A stretch of DNA of 64,000 bases from Lycium barbarum. Its lineage: Eukaryota > Streptophyta > Magnoliopsida > Solanales > Solanaceae. The notes under the pieces are model-generated. The model worked only from the letters and a program-made list of their open reading frames with translations, searched no databases and was not told the DNA's origin. Positions 1 through 10,809 of the stretch are shown here, in pieces (the stretch's first letter is position 1; each line of letters opens with the position of its first letter). A program made the position numbers and the translations under genes. The stretch is taken from assembly GCF_019175385.1 (NCBI RefSeq), contig NC_083340.1, positions 24,874,336-24,938,335 on the forward strand. The letters run 5' to 3'.

Positions 1-16
1 ATATATATATATATAT
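1..16. repeat. (TA)n microsatellite
   Basis: A pure AT dinucleotide run at the window edge, probably extending to the left. It lies inside the 5' LTR of the Tekay-like element. Confidence 0.9.
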
Positions 17-359
17 GTATTCATGTTCATGACCAGGTTTCAGTTCTTATCATTATTATTTCATGTCCCATGTTATTTCTTTCAGTTGCTTTACATACCA
101 GTACATTCAATGTGCTGACGTCCCCTTTTATTGCCCGGGGGCCTGCATTTCACGATGCAGATACTGATTTACAGGACGATGCCTCTGCTCACTAGGATCT
201 GCACGTACCAGCTTATTGGTGAGCCCCATCTCATTCGGGGTTTAAACATTGTCTTTCTTTATTTAGTTTTGCATCTAAAGGTATGCTGGAGGCCTTATCC
301 CAGCAAGTATGTTACGTGTTTCAGACTTATGTTAGAGGTTTCATAGACAAGACAAGTGT
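17..359 (+). mobile_element. Tekay-like Ty3/gypsy 5' LTR, segment 1 of 3
   Basis: This is the interior of a chromovirus LTR whose start is outside the window. Joined to 4103-4218 and 9219-9358 it forms one continuous LTR that ends directly before a tRNA-iMet primer-binding site. The composition matches what I recall of Solanaceae Tekay/Del LTRs. It is interrupted after position 359 by a 3.7 kb block. A short frame inside (131-346) has no recognisable protein and is ignored. Confidence 0.75.
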
Positions 360-1637
360 TATAACCCGCATTTTGTACATTCGGATAATTCAAGATAATT
401 GCGGGAAGTTAAGAGCAAGGCTATATTTTGATCTTGTCTAACACACAAGTTGCTTATGAAAATTTTGATGTGGAAATATTACGAGAGGCTAGGGGAAAAC
501 AGGGAAATTCGCAAGATGGCTCATAGAAAATATGGAGGAAGGCTAAGGGCAAATTTGGAATTTGGAAAATAAATTTTCATGAATTACAAACAACAACAAA
601 AAAAAAAAGTGAGCTTGAATTAAAGGGGCCATTTGGCCGTCCAAAGTAAATGGGCCAAGGCCCACATGGGTAAATTATATATGTAACTCCCTAGTTACAT
701 TCGTCATCTTATCACTTGGAAATTTTAAGAAGTTTGGAGAAACCAAACAAAGAGGCCATTCGGCCATACCCAATCCAACAAGAACCTTGGAATTTTTTTT
801 ATCAAAAATTATTTTCTTCTAGGTAAACAACCAATTGAAAGGTCCCTAGCTAAGTGAAGTGGTTATTGGAGCAAATAAAACATCTATTCTTGCAAGCTAC
901 AAATTCTAGCTAAGTGAGAAGTTGAGGGAAAAATGTAAGGTTTAATCCTTTTCTTATATGTTATGGATGATTATGTATGTTGTAGTATGTAAAAGTGGAT
1001 GAAATTCATGAAAATATGGATGTTATATGTGGCCGTGTATATGTAGTGTGTGGCCGTGTAGATATGGTATGGTGTGGAAGAGAACGAATCAATTTTACTT
1101 AGTATTTTGGTTGTTGTTGTAATGGAATCTATGATGGGAATGAAAGTTTAATGATTCTAGTGAAGTTGTAATGGTTGGAGAGTTGTTTTAGAAGTTAATG
1201 TGATTTGAATATAGTCTTCTTGTATTTATGGAAGATAATGTTGTTAATGTTTGAATTGTTGGTGTAGTTCATGAATTTGAAAGAAGGAAATGTGTTGTTA
1301 TCGTTCTTGTTGCATTTGGAAGGTTTCGGGTGGAATGACATATTGGTTAGATTATTTTGAATATTGTTTGAATGGTTTTGGATTAGTATTTGAATATGCA
1401 AGCAATTATGAATTGAACGTAAATGAAACGTCGTCGAAGTTGTAGAAAGAAGTTGCTAACGTTAGTATGCGTTTTGAAATGATTGTTGATATTGTTATAA
1501 TATCATAGCATCATAAACATAAACATAGACGTGTCCCGGCCCTTTAATAAGGGACTCGGTAATAGGGAATATGCCCTCCTGGCCACCATCTCCATATCAT
1601 CATGTCATCATATCATCACATCATCATATCATCATAT

Positions 1638-1687
<50 letters not shown>

Positions 1688-4061
1688 CGTGTCCCGGCCC
1701 TCTAGTGAGGGACTCGGTGATTAATATAGTAAATATGCGCACGAGAACGTGTCCTGGCCCGGGACTCAGTGAAGGATATAGCGGTAAGCACGAGCAGAAT
1801 AATAAGCAACCACATATATGCAATTCATCTTTTGAGACTCAATAGATAAGCAACTAACCAGCTCTAAAGTATTGGGATAATAATCATATTCAATTCTTTT
1901 CAACTTTCATTATAAGTTATAGCAAGGAACGTTTCAGCTTTCATGTACATGTATCAATTTCCATGATGTAGTTTTTGAAAGTCAAGTATGCTTCTGTTCA
2001 TGCCATTCTTTTAAGAGTAAGAACTTCTATACATCATTCATTAGTCAATCATGTAGTAGGCTCGTGACAATAGCATTAAGGAAATATAGAATCATAAGTC
2101 ATGCATGGAACTAGAGAATAGAATTTACCCCAAGGTTCATATCATTTCATACTTACGTCTAGGACATGCCAAAAGAAAGAAGGAATAGGCTTTACATACC
2201 TTTAGCGTTTAGCCGTATTATAACTTGTACTTGCTTCCAAAAAACACTTATCCTATATCAAGATATCAAGAGCTACAATTAGTCTACAAAGGAATTTAAT
2301 ACGTATTTTGACGCTCACAATCCCTTTCTAACATTTAAACGACGTTTCCTTCGCATTCAAAGCAACTAGTGCTACAAGCTATCATTGCTAATCATTCTTT
2401 CATATATCAATCCAAACTTGTTTAACATGACTTAGGGGAATTTGGACAGCTTGCACATCATTCAAATCAGTCCCAAACTCACGGCCAAACAACACACATA
2501 ACATTTCCATTCTCACTTAGCAATTTTCCAGTTTTAACTTACAACAACAACAACACGTTTAATGACATTACTTTCATGATTCTTGGAACTGTTTTAGCAC
2601 CATTTCCATTCTTACAACATCCCACAAATCATTCCAATTTCGACCTGAATCATTGCACTTCACTTTCACTAAACGTTCACAACAAGAATCAACACTCAAC
2701 ACATACAAATTCACTTCTAGCACTAAAACAGTCCACTGTTTTGGACTGCTTGTATGCTTCAACATAATTCATTTCTTTAACACCTCAATTCACATATTCA
2801 ACATGCATAAAATACACCACAATGTCCATAACAACAACAATCAAAATGTGACACAAAACAGTCCATAATCTCCCCTAAAACAGTCCCCTCACACGGCTAC
2901 AACACCACTCCAACAACTTCACGATTTTCATCCATTTATCCATACTACAACACATTCAATCCACTTCCAATACATGTACAAGAATATTAAACATGATTCC
3001 ATTAAATCCTACAACTCACGGCTCATTTCAAATTCAAGAAAAACAGTCCAATACCAACATGCAACATTATAAACAAACATCTACAATCTTTGTTCATTTA
3101 CATATGTTGACACACATTCAATCCACCAACAATACATGCAAAATGAGACCAACCATGACTTCACTAAGCTCACGGCTCACCCCCTAACTTCAACCACAAC
3201 AACAATCCAACAACAACATGCACGAATTGTACCTTCAATTTATCATACAACACAAGAAAAATGATCATTCTTACCTTGTAACTAACTTCTTCAATCGGCT
3301 AGCCCCTCAAACTCTCTTCTTGAATTTTAACACTTGTTCTTTCTATATCAATGGATTCTACACGTTAATATACCTTCAATGGAGTTGAATTGCTTAAGAA
3401 AACTATTTTTTTTTTTTCAACTTGGAGAACTCAAATCTGTCCGTGAGCTTATAGGAGCATGAATGGCATGTTTATGGTTTCTTCTTCACTTGAAACTTAA
3501 TGGTGAATGTGTAGAACACTTTAGGGGTTTAATGGAAAGAAGGAACATAGAAGGCTGGCTGTTTTTGGTGGTGGAGCTGCCATGGCCGTGGCTCTCTTTC
3601 TCTATTTGGTGAAGATGAAAGCTTCTCTCTCTTGTTCAACTTGTGGCATTGAGAAAATGAGTTGTGGCATGCAACTTTGGTCAACAAGGAGACCATTTTG
3701 CTGCCCAAGAGGGTCTTACACGTCCCCCAACTCAAGCATGGGCTAAAAATCTGATTTGTTATGTGCTAGTGGACCCCACACGGCCACTAGTGCAAACTTT
3801 GTGAATATTTAAGTCTTAATACTCAGCCCAACTTGCATCGTCCATATCTCCTTACCCCGATATCATTTTGACGAGCGGTTTGTTGCGTTACAAACTAGAC
3901 TCGATGAACTTAATCTTAGGCTTTTGAAACACCTTAAAACTCATTATATACTAGGATATATGCCCCCTACAATATAGGCTAAAATCGGGTCCGAGATTTT
4001 ACTGAAATTGTTCCGATTCATTTCGTTTAACTTCTAATCCTCTTCCAACCTCATATAACCT
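360..4061. mobile_element. 3.7 kb insertion made of two inverted LTR-like arms
   Basis: This block separates two copies of a 41-bp host LTR stretch (319-359 and 4062-4102). Its left start resembles a Solanaceae LTR terminus (TGTTATAACCCGCATT, using the last host bases). The left arm (about 360-1500) and the right arm read in reverse (about 1880-3320) share diverged blocks. One example is an AAACGTCGT-centred block at 1423-1470, matched in reverse near 2320-2360. The arms therefore look like related repeats in opposite orientation around a TA microsatellite. No protein domain was recognised, and short frames inside are treated as chance. The element class is uncertain. Confidence 0.5.
1642..1686. 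repeat. (TA)n microsatellite
   Basis: A run of about 45 bp of TA near the centre of the inverted LTR-like block. It is flanked on both sides by the repeated motif ACGTGTCCCGGCCC (about 1529 and 1687). Confidence 0.9.
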
Positions 4062-4218
4062 TTTCAGACTTATGTTAGAGGTTTCATAGACAAGACAAGT
4101 GTCATGTTAGACTTCCAGAGTTGGTTAGCCGGTTTGGCTCATTTATGATATTGTCCGCATTCATGACTTAACCAAGTACTTATGTTTAATATTATGACTT
4201 ACTATGTTTTATAAAAGC
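4062..4218 (+). mobile_element. Tekay-like 5' LTR, segment 2 of 3
   Basis: The first 41 bp repeat the end of segment 1. The new LTR sequence (4103-4218) then continues until a second insertion. The final AAAGC (4214-4218) is the target-site copy repeated at 9219-9223. Confidence 0.75.
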
Positions 4219-7200
4219 TGTTATACCCCATTTTAACCGGATTAAATTAGAGTACAACATATTGGTGATTCTTATTTTTGCTTAGTTTTAAGGAGTCTCC
4301 ACCTAATTGATTTTAAGGTGAATTAGGGCCCCTAATTTATTAACTAAGGTAAAGCTAACTAAACCCCGTTAATGGTCTGCTTAAGTTTTAATTCTAGGTA
4401 AGGGTCCTATATTATCCTAAAGGGAAGGGATTAGGCATCCTTTAGGATCCGTTAACTACGGTTATCCGGTCAAACTTATGTTAATTAATTGGGGCTAAAG
4501 ACGCAAATTAAAATTTAAGAAAATAGTTTGTAAATACTGCTAAGGTTTAAAAGAAAAATGTAATGCCATTTAAAATAATACTTATAAATATTATTAAGGC
4601 TTTAAATAAAAAATACTATTTAGAATAAACTTATAGAAAAAATATAATAATGTACATAAAGGGGGACCTCAAATGCCATTTAAAATAAAACTTATAAATA
4701 TTGCTAAAGCTTTAAATATAATGCTATTTAGAATGAGGTTTGTAAAAATTATGATAATTTGCGTAAAAGCGATAGCTTTTTAAGGAAGGATTTAGCAAAT
4801 TCGAACTTTGGATAAGTTAAGTTATAAGAATATAGCAATGTAAAAAAAATCTAGGCTTATTATAAATAGGATCCAAAAGGAAGTGAGTTTTCTTTCTTTC
4901 TTTTTTATTTAACTATACTTAAAGAAACGCGTGATTAAGTCAAACTTGCGATACCTAAATTCATGTTTTACGTACTCGCGATATTTCCAATTTTTTAAGA
5001 TGATAAAGAAACAAAAGTAGTTCTCTAATTCAAAACATGTGTTCTCATTAGTGAAAATTAATGATTCTAATAAAAATAAATATTATAGATATTATAACTA
5101 ATTCTAACGTAAAAAGAAGAAAAATGAATCTTATGAAATTAATTATTAGTTTTCCCTTAAGTCAACTAGCCATTACACTAAGACTAAACCTATCAATTCA
5201 TTAAGGCTCATCTAAGTTAACAAACAAAACAAACAAAGAGTTAGTTGCATAATACGAATTAAATGCACAAACTAAATCGAGGAATAGATAATTTAAATGG
5301 GCTCAGCCCATTTTTTAAAAGAAAAGCTGCTGCAATCAGGCATGGGGCTCAACCCATTTTAAGGCTGCTATGACCAGTCCACTGTTGGGAGTGGGCTCAG
5401 TCCACGTTTTCTAAGAAAATGTTGCGTTCAAGGGCTGCTGTTGGGCTTTAGCCCCATAGCAATTTTTTTTGATATATGGATTGCTGCTGATGACTGATGG
5501 AAGATGACTCGAGGAGATTATGTTGGGCTTTTAGCCCAACACCGAATACGGGAGAAGAGCGAGTCCCTCGGACTCGTATGCGGAGGTCATGCAAAAATGA
5601 AAGGAAAAGGATTAATACGTAATCAATAAGTTAAGCTAAACATATATAATGCAAATTCAAAACAAACAGATCAGCGACTTGTATACATGCTATGTATATT
5701 TGAGTATATTCCGTATATACATTCATAAGGAGGCTTAGAGGGTTAATATCGGAAAGCTTTTGCCCCCGTCTTCCCGATGTTGCACAAGTTCCAAGGGATT
5801 TCTAGGAATCCCAGGCATGGCTAACACCGGGGAGGGTTCAAGCTTAATCCATAATGACCAACTAATCTCCCCACAAACATATTAACTAAAGTACACTGGT
5901 CATATACATACACATGATTCAACAAGGCATATTTACTGACACGATAACATACAGGACTCAAACAAAATGCATTTCACACCACCCAGCGTAGATATAATTT
6001 AGGCAAAACATACTTGCAATTTTGGGCACACACAAGACCGAATAAAAACATGTTGTTATCTACAACATATACAGGACTCAGCCAAGGTACACTTACAGGA
6101 AAGAATCAAACTAAACCAGAAAAGGAAAGCAAAGCATGACAGTGGCTAAGTTTAAACAGGAGTAAAGGGCATTCTGGTTCCGCAGTATTTGGATCTATTT
6201 CTAACACACTGTCGAAGTATAGATCTCATGCAAAGTATCAAGGGAAGAAAGTGTTTCAGTTTTAGGAAACACCACGTCCTATTTCAGGAGATTTGTTTCC
6301 CCTTTTTTTAAAAAAAAAAAAAGAAAGAAATCAGACATGCTCCAACCAACACTGAGGCATGCCAAACCTTAAAAACCTTATGTGCAGATCATGTATACAT
6401 GTTGGAAGCATGAGACTCTACCAGCTGGGAGTGGATGACACTTCACCATACACATAGTCTACTAAGCACATCAGCAACCAATTTTCAAAATGCAACAGTT
6501 TGAAAACAAGTGCAACAACCCAAAACGCCATAATGTTGAGCAAAGATAGGTAGCAATAGATACCAAACATAGCTCTTGTTAAAAGGAGGAAGAACTAAAA
6601 GAAACCAACCCCATTAATTTGAGCAAGATTGAAACTTACATGAAATAGAATTAAACTCCTAACTCATGCTAAATTTAAACATATGGAAAACAGATGAGGG
6701 AAGATGATTAAAATGCTGGATGTATACAACACTTGAGAACAAACGTCATTTTGATCCTAAACACCTATCTTTATAAAAAGTGAAGTCAAAAGAAAAATAA
6801 CATATCCGACATGCGGAACACAATCTTAACAACAATAAACTCAGTATAAATGTACAAGGACACGTTGAGAGAAGCCATAAACAGGGCATGCTTTACGAAA
6901 GCCAATAGTACAGCTAAAACAACTACGAGGCTGAGTTAATTCATGCTGATAAACCTTAACAGATCATGCTGGAATTTAAACATTAACTTCAACTACTTGT
7001 GTAAAGGTTCTGAAAAACCGAGACAACAAGGCACTCTCCGCGTATGCCCTAGACCGCCTCAATTTATCTTGAACAGTTCGCAATATGTGCCTTATCCAGT
7101 TTCGCTACTAAGGCTTTGTAACACTAATACAAGTCAGTTAATCAAGCTTCTAACATCATTTGAAGTTATTAACCACCTAAAGCATGCTAAATATAAGTCT

Positions 7201-8368
7201 ATGTTTTAGATGGGATGAGCTTAAGTGAAACTAACAGTGGACTTCATGCTTTAACTAATAGGCTAATATATCTTTTAAGATTAGATGTCGTTAGATTATT
7301 ACCTATGCACTACTGTTTAAACAAAGCCTAAGTAATATCGTTCGCGAGTACTCAAGCCATTATTGTGAAGTTTTTATAACCGAATATCATTATACTAAGG
7401 GGGTAAACAGCTAAACAATGATTCGAATATCGGCTAGGCAATGCTCAAACATTGTCATGTTCATACCAACAAATCATCACTTTAAATCTGATATTCAAAT
7501 AAACATATATCAACACACATTAAGGCTAAACTAACTAACTTAATTTATACATTAAACATCTATAAACCTATACAAACCAAGTCTAAGCAGACACTGGTAC
7601 AATCATTCGCTACTATCAACAAATACCAGAACAAACAACACAGAACAAACAAGCCTAAAATAAAACAAGAAGACGCGAAGGGGAAAAGGAGAATCACCTG
7701 CTTCGGGTGCAGCGAACAGGGTGCGGGGGTCTCCGATTTACGCTCAAAACAACACAAACTCCAAACTCTAGTCACTCAGATTCGAACAAATGACAAAGGC
7801 AAAAACAAAACAAGAACTTAGTGTCTTGAGATGATGTAAAGCAGGTTAAAAACTAATGTTTTTTTTTGCAGGGTAATTTAAGAAACTAAAGATTTGTATT
7901 TTTTAGGGTATTCCAGACGGCTCAAAAAAACCTTGTATTATTTAAGGAATTTTTCGCGGCTAAAAACCAACTCCCCTGAAAACTCCAGAACCAGATTACA
8001 TATAAGAAACGTCTAGGGTTTTGTGAGGTTCAAAACTAGGCGGGAATTGAGATTGGGATTTTGGTCAAAGATGCCTTATTCAAAATCAGAACGTTCGGAT
8101 TTTTGCAGGTCTGTCCACCATCCGATCAAAAAAAAGGAAGAAATTGACAAAATCCTTTAAAGCTTTGTACTGATAAAGACAGGGATTTGGGCTTGCAAAT
8201 GGACAAAACTTCATTAAGGTTTTCAGAATAAAGAAGAAAAAGAAAAGGGAAAATCACTTTACAACGTTTGAAATCTGACGGGGAGGGACGAGCATTAATT
8301 TCCCCTCCCCAAAACAAACATGCCGTGTCTGTGGGGGAGAAAATGCCTCTGCAATTTTCCATATCCGT

Positions 8369-8374
<6 letters not shown>

Positions 8375-8410
<36 letters not shown>
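8375..8410. repeat. (GA)n microsatellite
   Basis: A GA dinucleotide run inside the 5 kb LTR-like insertion, grading into purine-rich sequence up to about 8455. It produces Arg-Glu repeat frames with no meaning. Confidence 0.95.
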
Positions 8411-8414
<4 letters not shown>

Positions 8415-9024
8415 GAAAGAAGAGGAGAGAAGAAGGGAAAGGAGAGGAGAGAGAGTGGGGGTACGGCGTTGGATGAAAGAGAGAGTGTACCCTAGCTGTT
8501 TCATTTCTTGAAATGAATTGGGTCGGGTCGGGTAGTGTTTAGGTCGGGTATTGGGCTGGGTTCTTTTGGGCTACTTATTATTTCGGGTGGTAATGGGCTG
8601 GTCGAGTAGAAAAAATAAGGGGTTGGGTCGGGTGGTTGAATAGGGGGCCTGATTTTATGAATTGGTCCGAAAATAGTATGAGTTGATTGGGCTCGGCTTT
8701 GGGTTAGATGAATTAAAAATATGGACTGAAATGAAAGAAATAATTTGGGCTTCTGAATTTAAGTAAAGACCTATTTTAGTCAATTATATGCTAACGCGTG
8801 TTAAAATATTATCTGATATAAAAGTACATATTTATTAGTAATCAGATAAAAACAAAATCATATGACGTCGTAATAGTTGTGCAATAATATTTGAAAGTCA
8901 ACGGTAAATAAATGTTGTTATTTAGTTGCGCAAAATAAATGCGATGCATGTGCATAAGGCGGTAAAAATGCTGAAATGATAAAAGTGCGGGTTATCTTAA
9001 TACCGACAATAATAAAATAACAAC

Positions 9025-9039
9025 AATAATAATAATAAT

Positions 9040-9087
<48 letters not shown>
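9025..9087. repeat. (AAT)n microsatellite
   Basis: A trinucleotide AAT/TAA run close to the right end of the 5 kb LTR-like insertion. Confidence 0.95.
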
Positions 9088-9088
<1 letters not shown>

Positions 9089-9218
9089 GTAGCAGTAACA
9101 AAAATAATAACAGCTAGTGAATGAAAACGTCGGTATTGATAAGAGGCTGATAATTATAGTAAAAATATAAGCATAAGTAAATATTTTGGGGAAGACGGGA
9201 GAAAATTGCGTGTCAACA

Positions 9219-9358
9219 AAAGCTCATCATGCACTTCACGTTAGATTTCCGCTCATGTATGCCCCATGATGATTTAGCAAGCCATGTGGTTCGCTCGATC
9301 ACATGCAGTTATGCACCGAGTGTCGTGTTACGCCCAGGCCATGGTTCGAGGCGTGACA
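9219..9358 (+). mobile_element. Tekay-like 5' LTR, segment 3 of 3 (LTR 3' end)
   Basis: The 3' end of the LTR, finishing GCGTGACA. It contains the stretch around 9329-9349 (GTTACGCCCAGGCCATGG) that I recall as conserved near the end of Solanaceae Tekay LTRs. The primer-binding site follows 5 bp downstream. Confidence 0.8.
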
Positions 9359-9363
9359 AAGCT

Positions 9364-9376
9364 TGGTATCAGAGCC
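9364..9376 (+). other. Primer-binding site for initiator tRNA-Met
   Basis: TGGTATCAGAGCC is complementary to the 3' end of plant initiator tRNA-Met, the usual minus-strand primer of Ty3/gypsy and Ty1/copia elements. It fixes the end of the 5' LTR and the plus orientation of the element. Confidence 0.9.
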
Positions 9377-9573
9377 TAGGTTCAAGTGTGTTTACGGAGT
9401 CTATGAAACCGTGTCCAGTGGGGTCACTTTTGTATGTGTGAGGGCCCCATACATATAAATAGTTGACCACCAAGACATTCAGGATTGTCTCACTTCTTTC
9501 ATACTCTAGATCGTGCAGTTAGAACAGTACTTCAGGAATCTTTCTAACTCGTGTGAATTTCGTATTTCAGAAA

Positions 9574-10758
9574 ATGCATGCAAAAAAGAAGTACACCAGA
9601 AAAGCCACAGCCACCAGCCAGGGGGCCACTGCAGAGGCAACTCGCGAAGAGAATGTTCTGACTTAAACAGCAGCCCCCACTGCTCCTACAACTACACCTC
9701 CTAACACTTCGGACATGGATGTTAGAGGAGCCATCCAGCTGCTTACTCAGATCGTTGCCAACCAGGCACAATGACAAGAATCAGCCCCTAGCTTAGGTGC
9801 TAGTGGTGGGTCAAACAGTTCAAGAACTCAGGAGTTCTTGCGGATGAAACATCCAACTTTCACAGGGACTAAGGCTGAGGAGGATCCGCCGAACTATATT
9901 GATGGCCTACAAAAAGTGTTTCGTATTATGCATGTCACTGAGACTTAGGTAGAAAAGTTTGGTGCTTTTCAGCTGCAGGATGTTGCTCATATTTGGTATG
10001 AGACAGGGGAACAATCTCGAGGGGAGGTTGCATCTTCTGCTACTTGGGACGAGTTCGTTGACACTTTCCTTGGCCACTTCATGCATATCGAGGTCCAGGA
10101 AGAAAAGGCTATTGAATTTGAGAGGTTGAGGCAGGGTAGCTTGACTGTTCAAGAGTACTATCTCAAATTTATTTTGTTGTCCAGATATGCTCCTCACATG
10201 GTTCCCGACATAAGGGCAGCAATTAGAAGATTTGTACTGGGGTTGAAACCTAAATTGTATAGAGATGCCAAGACTGCTGCTCAGAATGATAAGATGACTA
10301 TCTCTAAGATCTTGGCATTTGTGCAAGGTAATGAAGCTGAACTGAAGGAAGAGGAAGCTCTGCAGAAACAAAAGGATAAAGAATTCAACAAGAGGGCTAA
10401 ATCTTCAGGTAACTTTAGTTAGGGAGGAGGTAGGCAGTTCTTTAAGAACAGGTCAGCAAGACCCGCTCCATCTACAGCTAGTGCCCCAGTCCCTAATTTC
10501 AGAAATGACAAGAAGCATAACTTTAGACCATCGAGTTCTTATTCTCAGGCTAGTGTGGGTCAGTCAGCCTATACTATTCCAGTTTGTAACAAGTGTAGCA
10601 AGAGACACTTAGGTGAGTGTCGTATGGATACAAATGCGTGCTATGGTTGTGGCCAGAAGGGTCACATTCATAAGGATTGTCCATCAGCCAGACAGGGTAC
10701 TGAAGGTAATGTGACGCAGTCCATAAATTCAGCAGCTTCTCGTTACAATCAGGCCTAG
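9574..10758 (+). pseudogene. gag: Tekay-like Ty3/gypsy gag (decayed)
   Basis: Gag forms the retrotransposon's particle and binds its RNA. One frame runs from ATG 9574 through a capsid-like retrotrans_gag region (about 9850-10330; for example the FVDTFLGHF and VQEYYLKF stretches). A CCHC zinc knuckle follows near 10647-10690 (CYGCGQKGHIHKDC). The frame is broken by stops at 9664 (TAA), 9772 (TGA), 9946 (TAG), 10420 (TAG) and 10756 (TAG), so no intact protein can be made. Several TAGs sit where a glutamine CAG is likely, as expected from deamination of methylated cytosine in CHG context. It lies just after the primer-binding site and upstream of the protease-RT region. Ty3/gypsy gag is certain; Tekay is the likely lineage because of the chromodomain downstream. 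Confidence 0.88.
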
Positions 10759-10809
10759 CAGGGGCGTGGCACGACAAGTTCCGGCAATACAGGCAGCGGT
10801 CAGAACCGT

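Larger units (their letters stand above)
4219..9218. mobile_element. 5.0 kb LTR-type insertion, possibly a solo LTR of a Tat/Ogre element
   Basis: It begins TGTTATACCCC and ends GTGTCAACA, so it has TG...CA termini, and it is flanked by the 5-bp duplication AAAGC (4214-4218 and 9219-9223). This is the signature of LTR retrotransposon integration. No gag-pol domain, primer-binding site or second LTR copy is visible inside. It may be a very long solo LTR, since Ogre/Tat LTRs can reach several kb, or a large non-coding derivative. The interior holds a GA microsatellite (8375-8410), an AAT microsatellite (9025-9087) and repeated GGGCT-CAGCCCA patches (5300-5560). No host gene was recognised. Confidence 0.65.

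Noticed and set aside
131..346. Open frame of 71 codons at the window start
   Set aside because: It lies wholly in LTR sequence and matches no known protein.
1531..1845. Frame with Tyr-Ile repeats
   Set aside because: Produced by the TA microsatellite.
6943..7209. 88-codon frame in the 5 kb LTR-like insertion
   Set aside because: No domain; the region is non-coding LTR sequence with TG...CA ends.
8268..8504. Arg-Glu-rich and Ser-Leu-rich frames on both strands
   Set aside because: Both come from the GA microsatellite.
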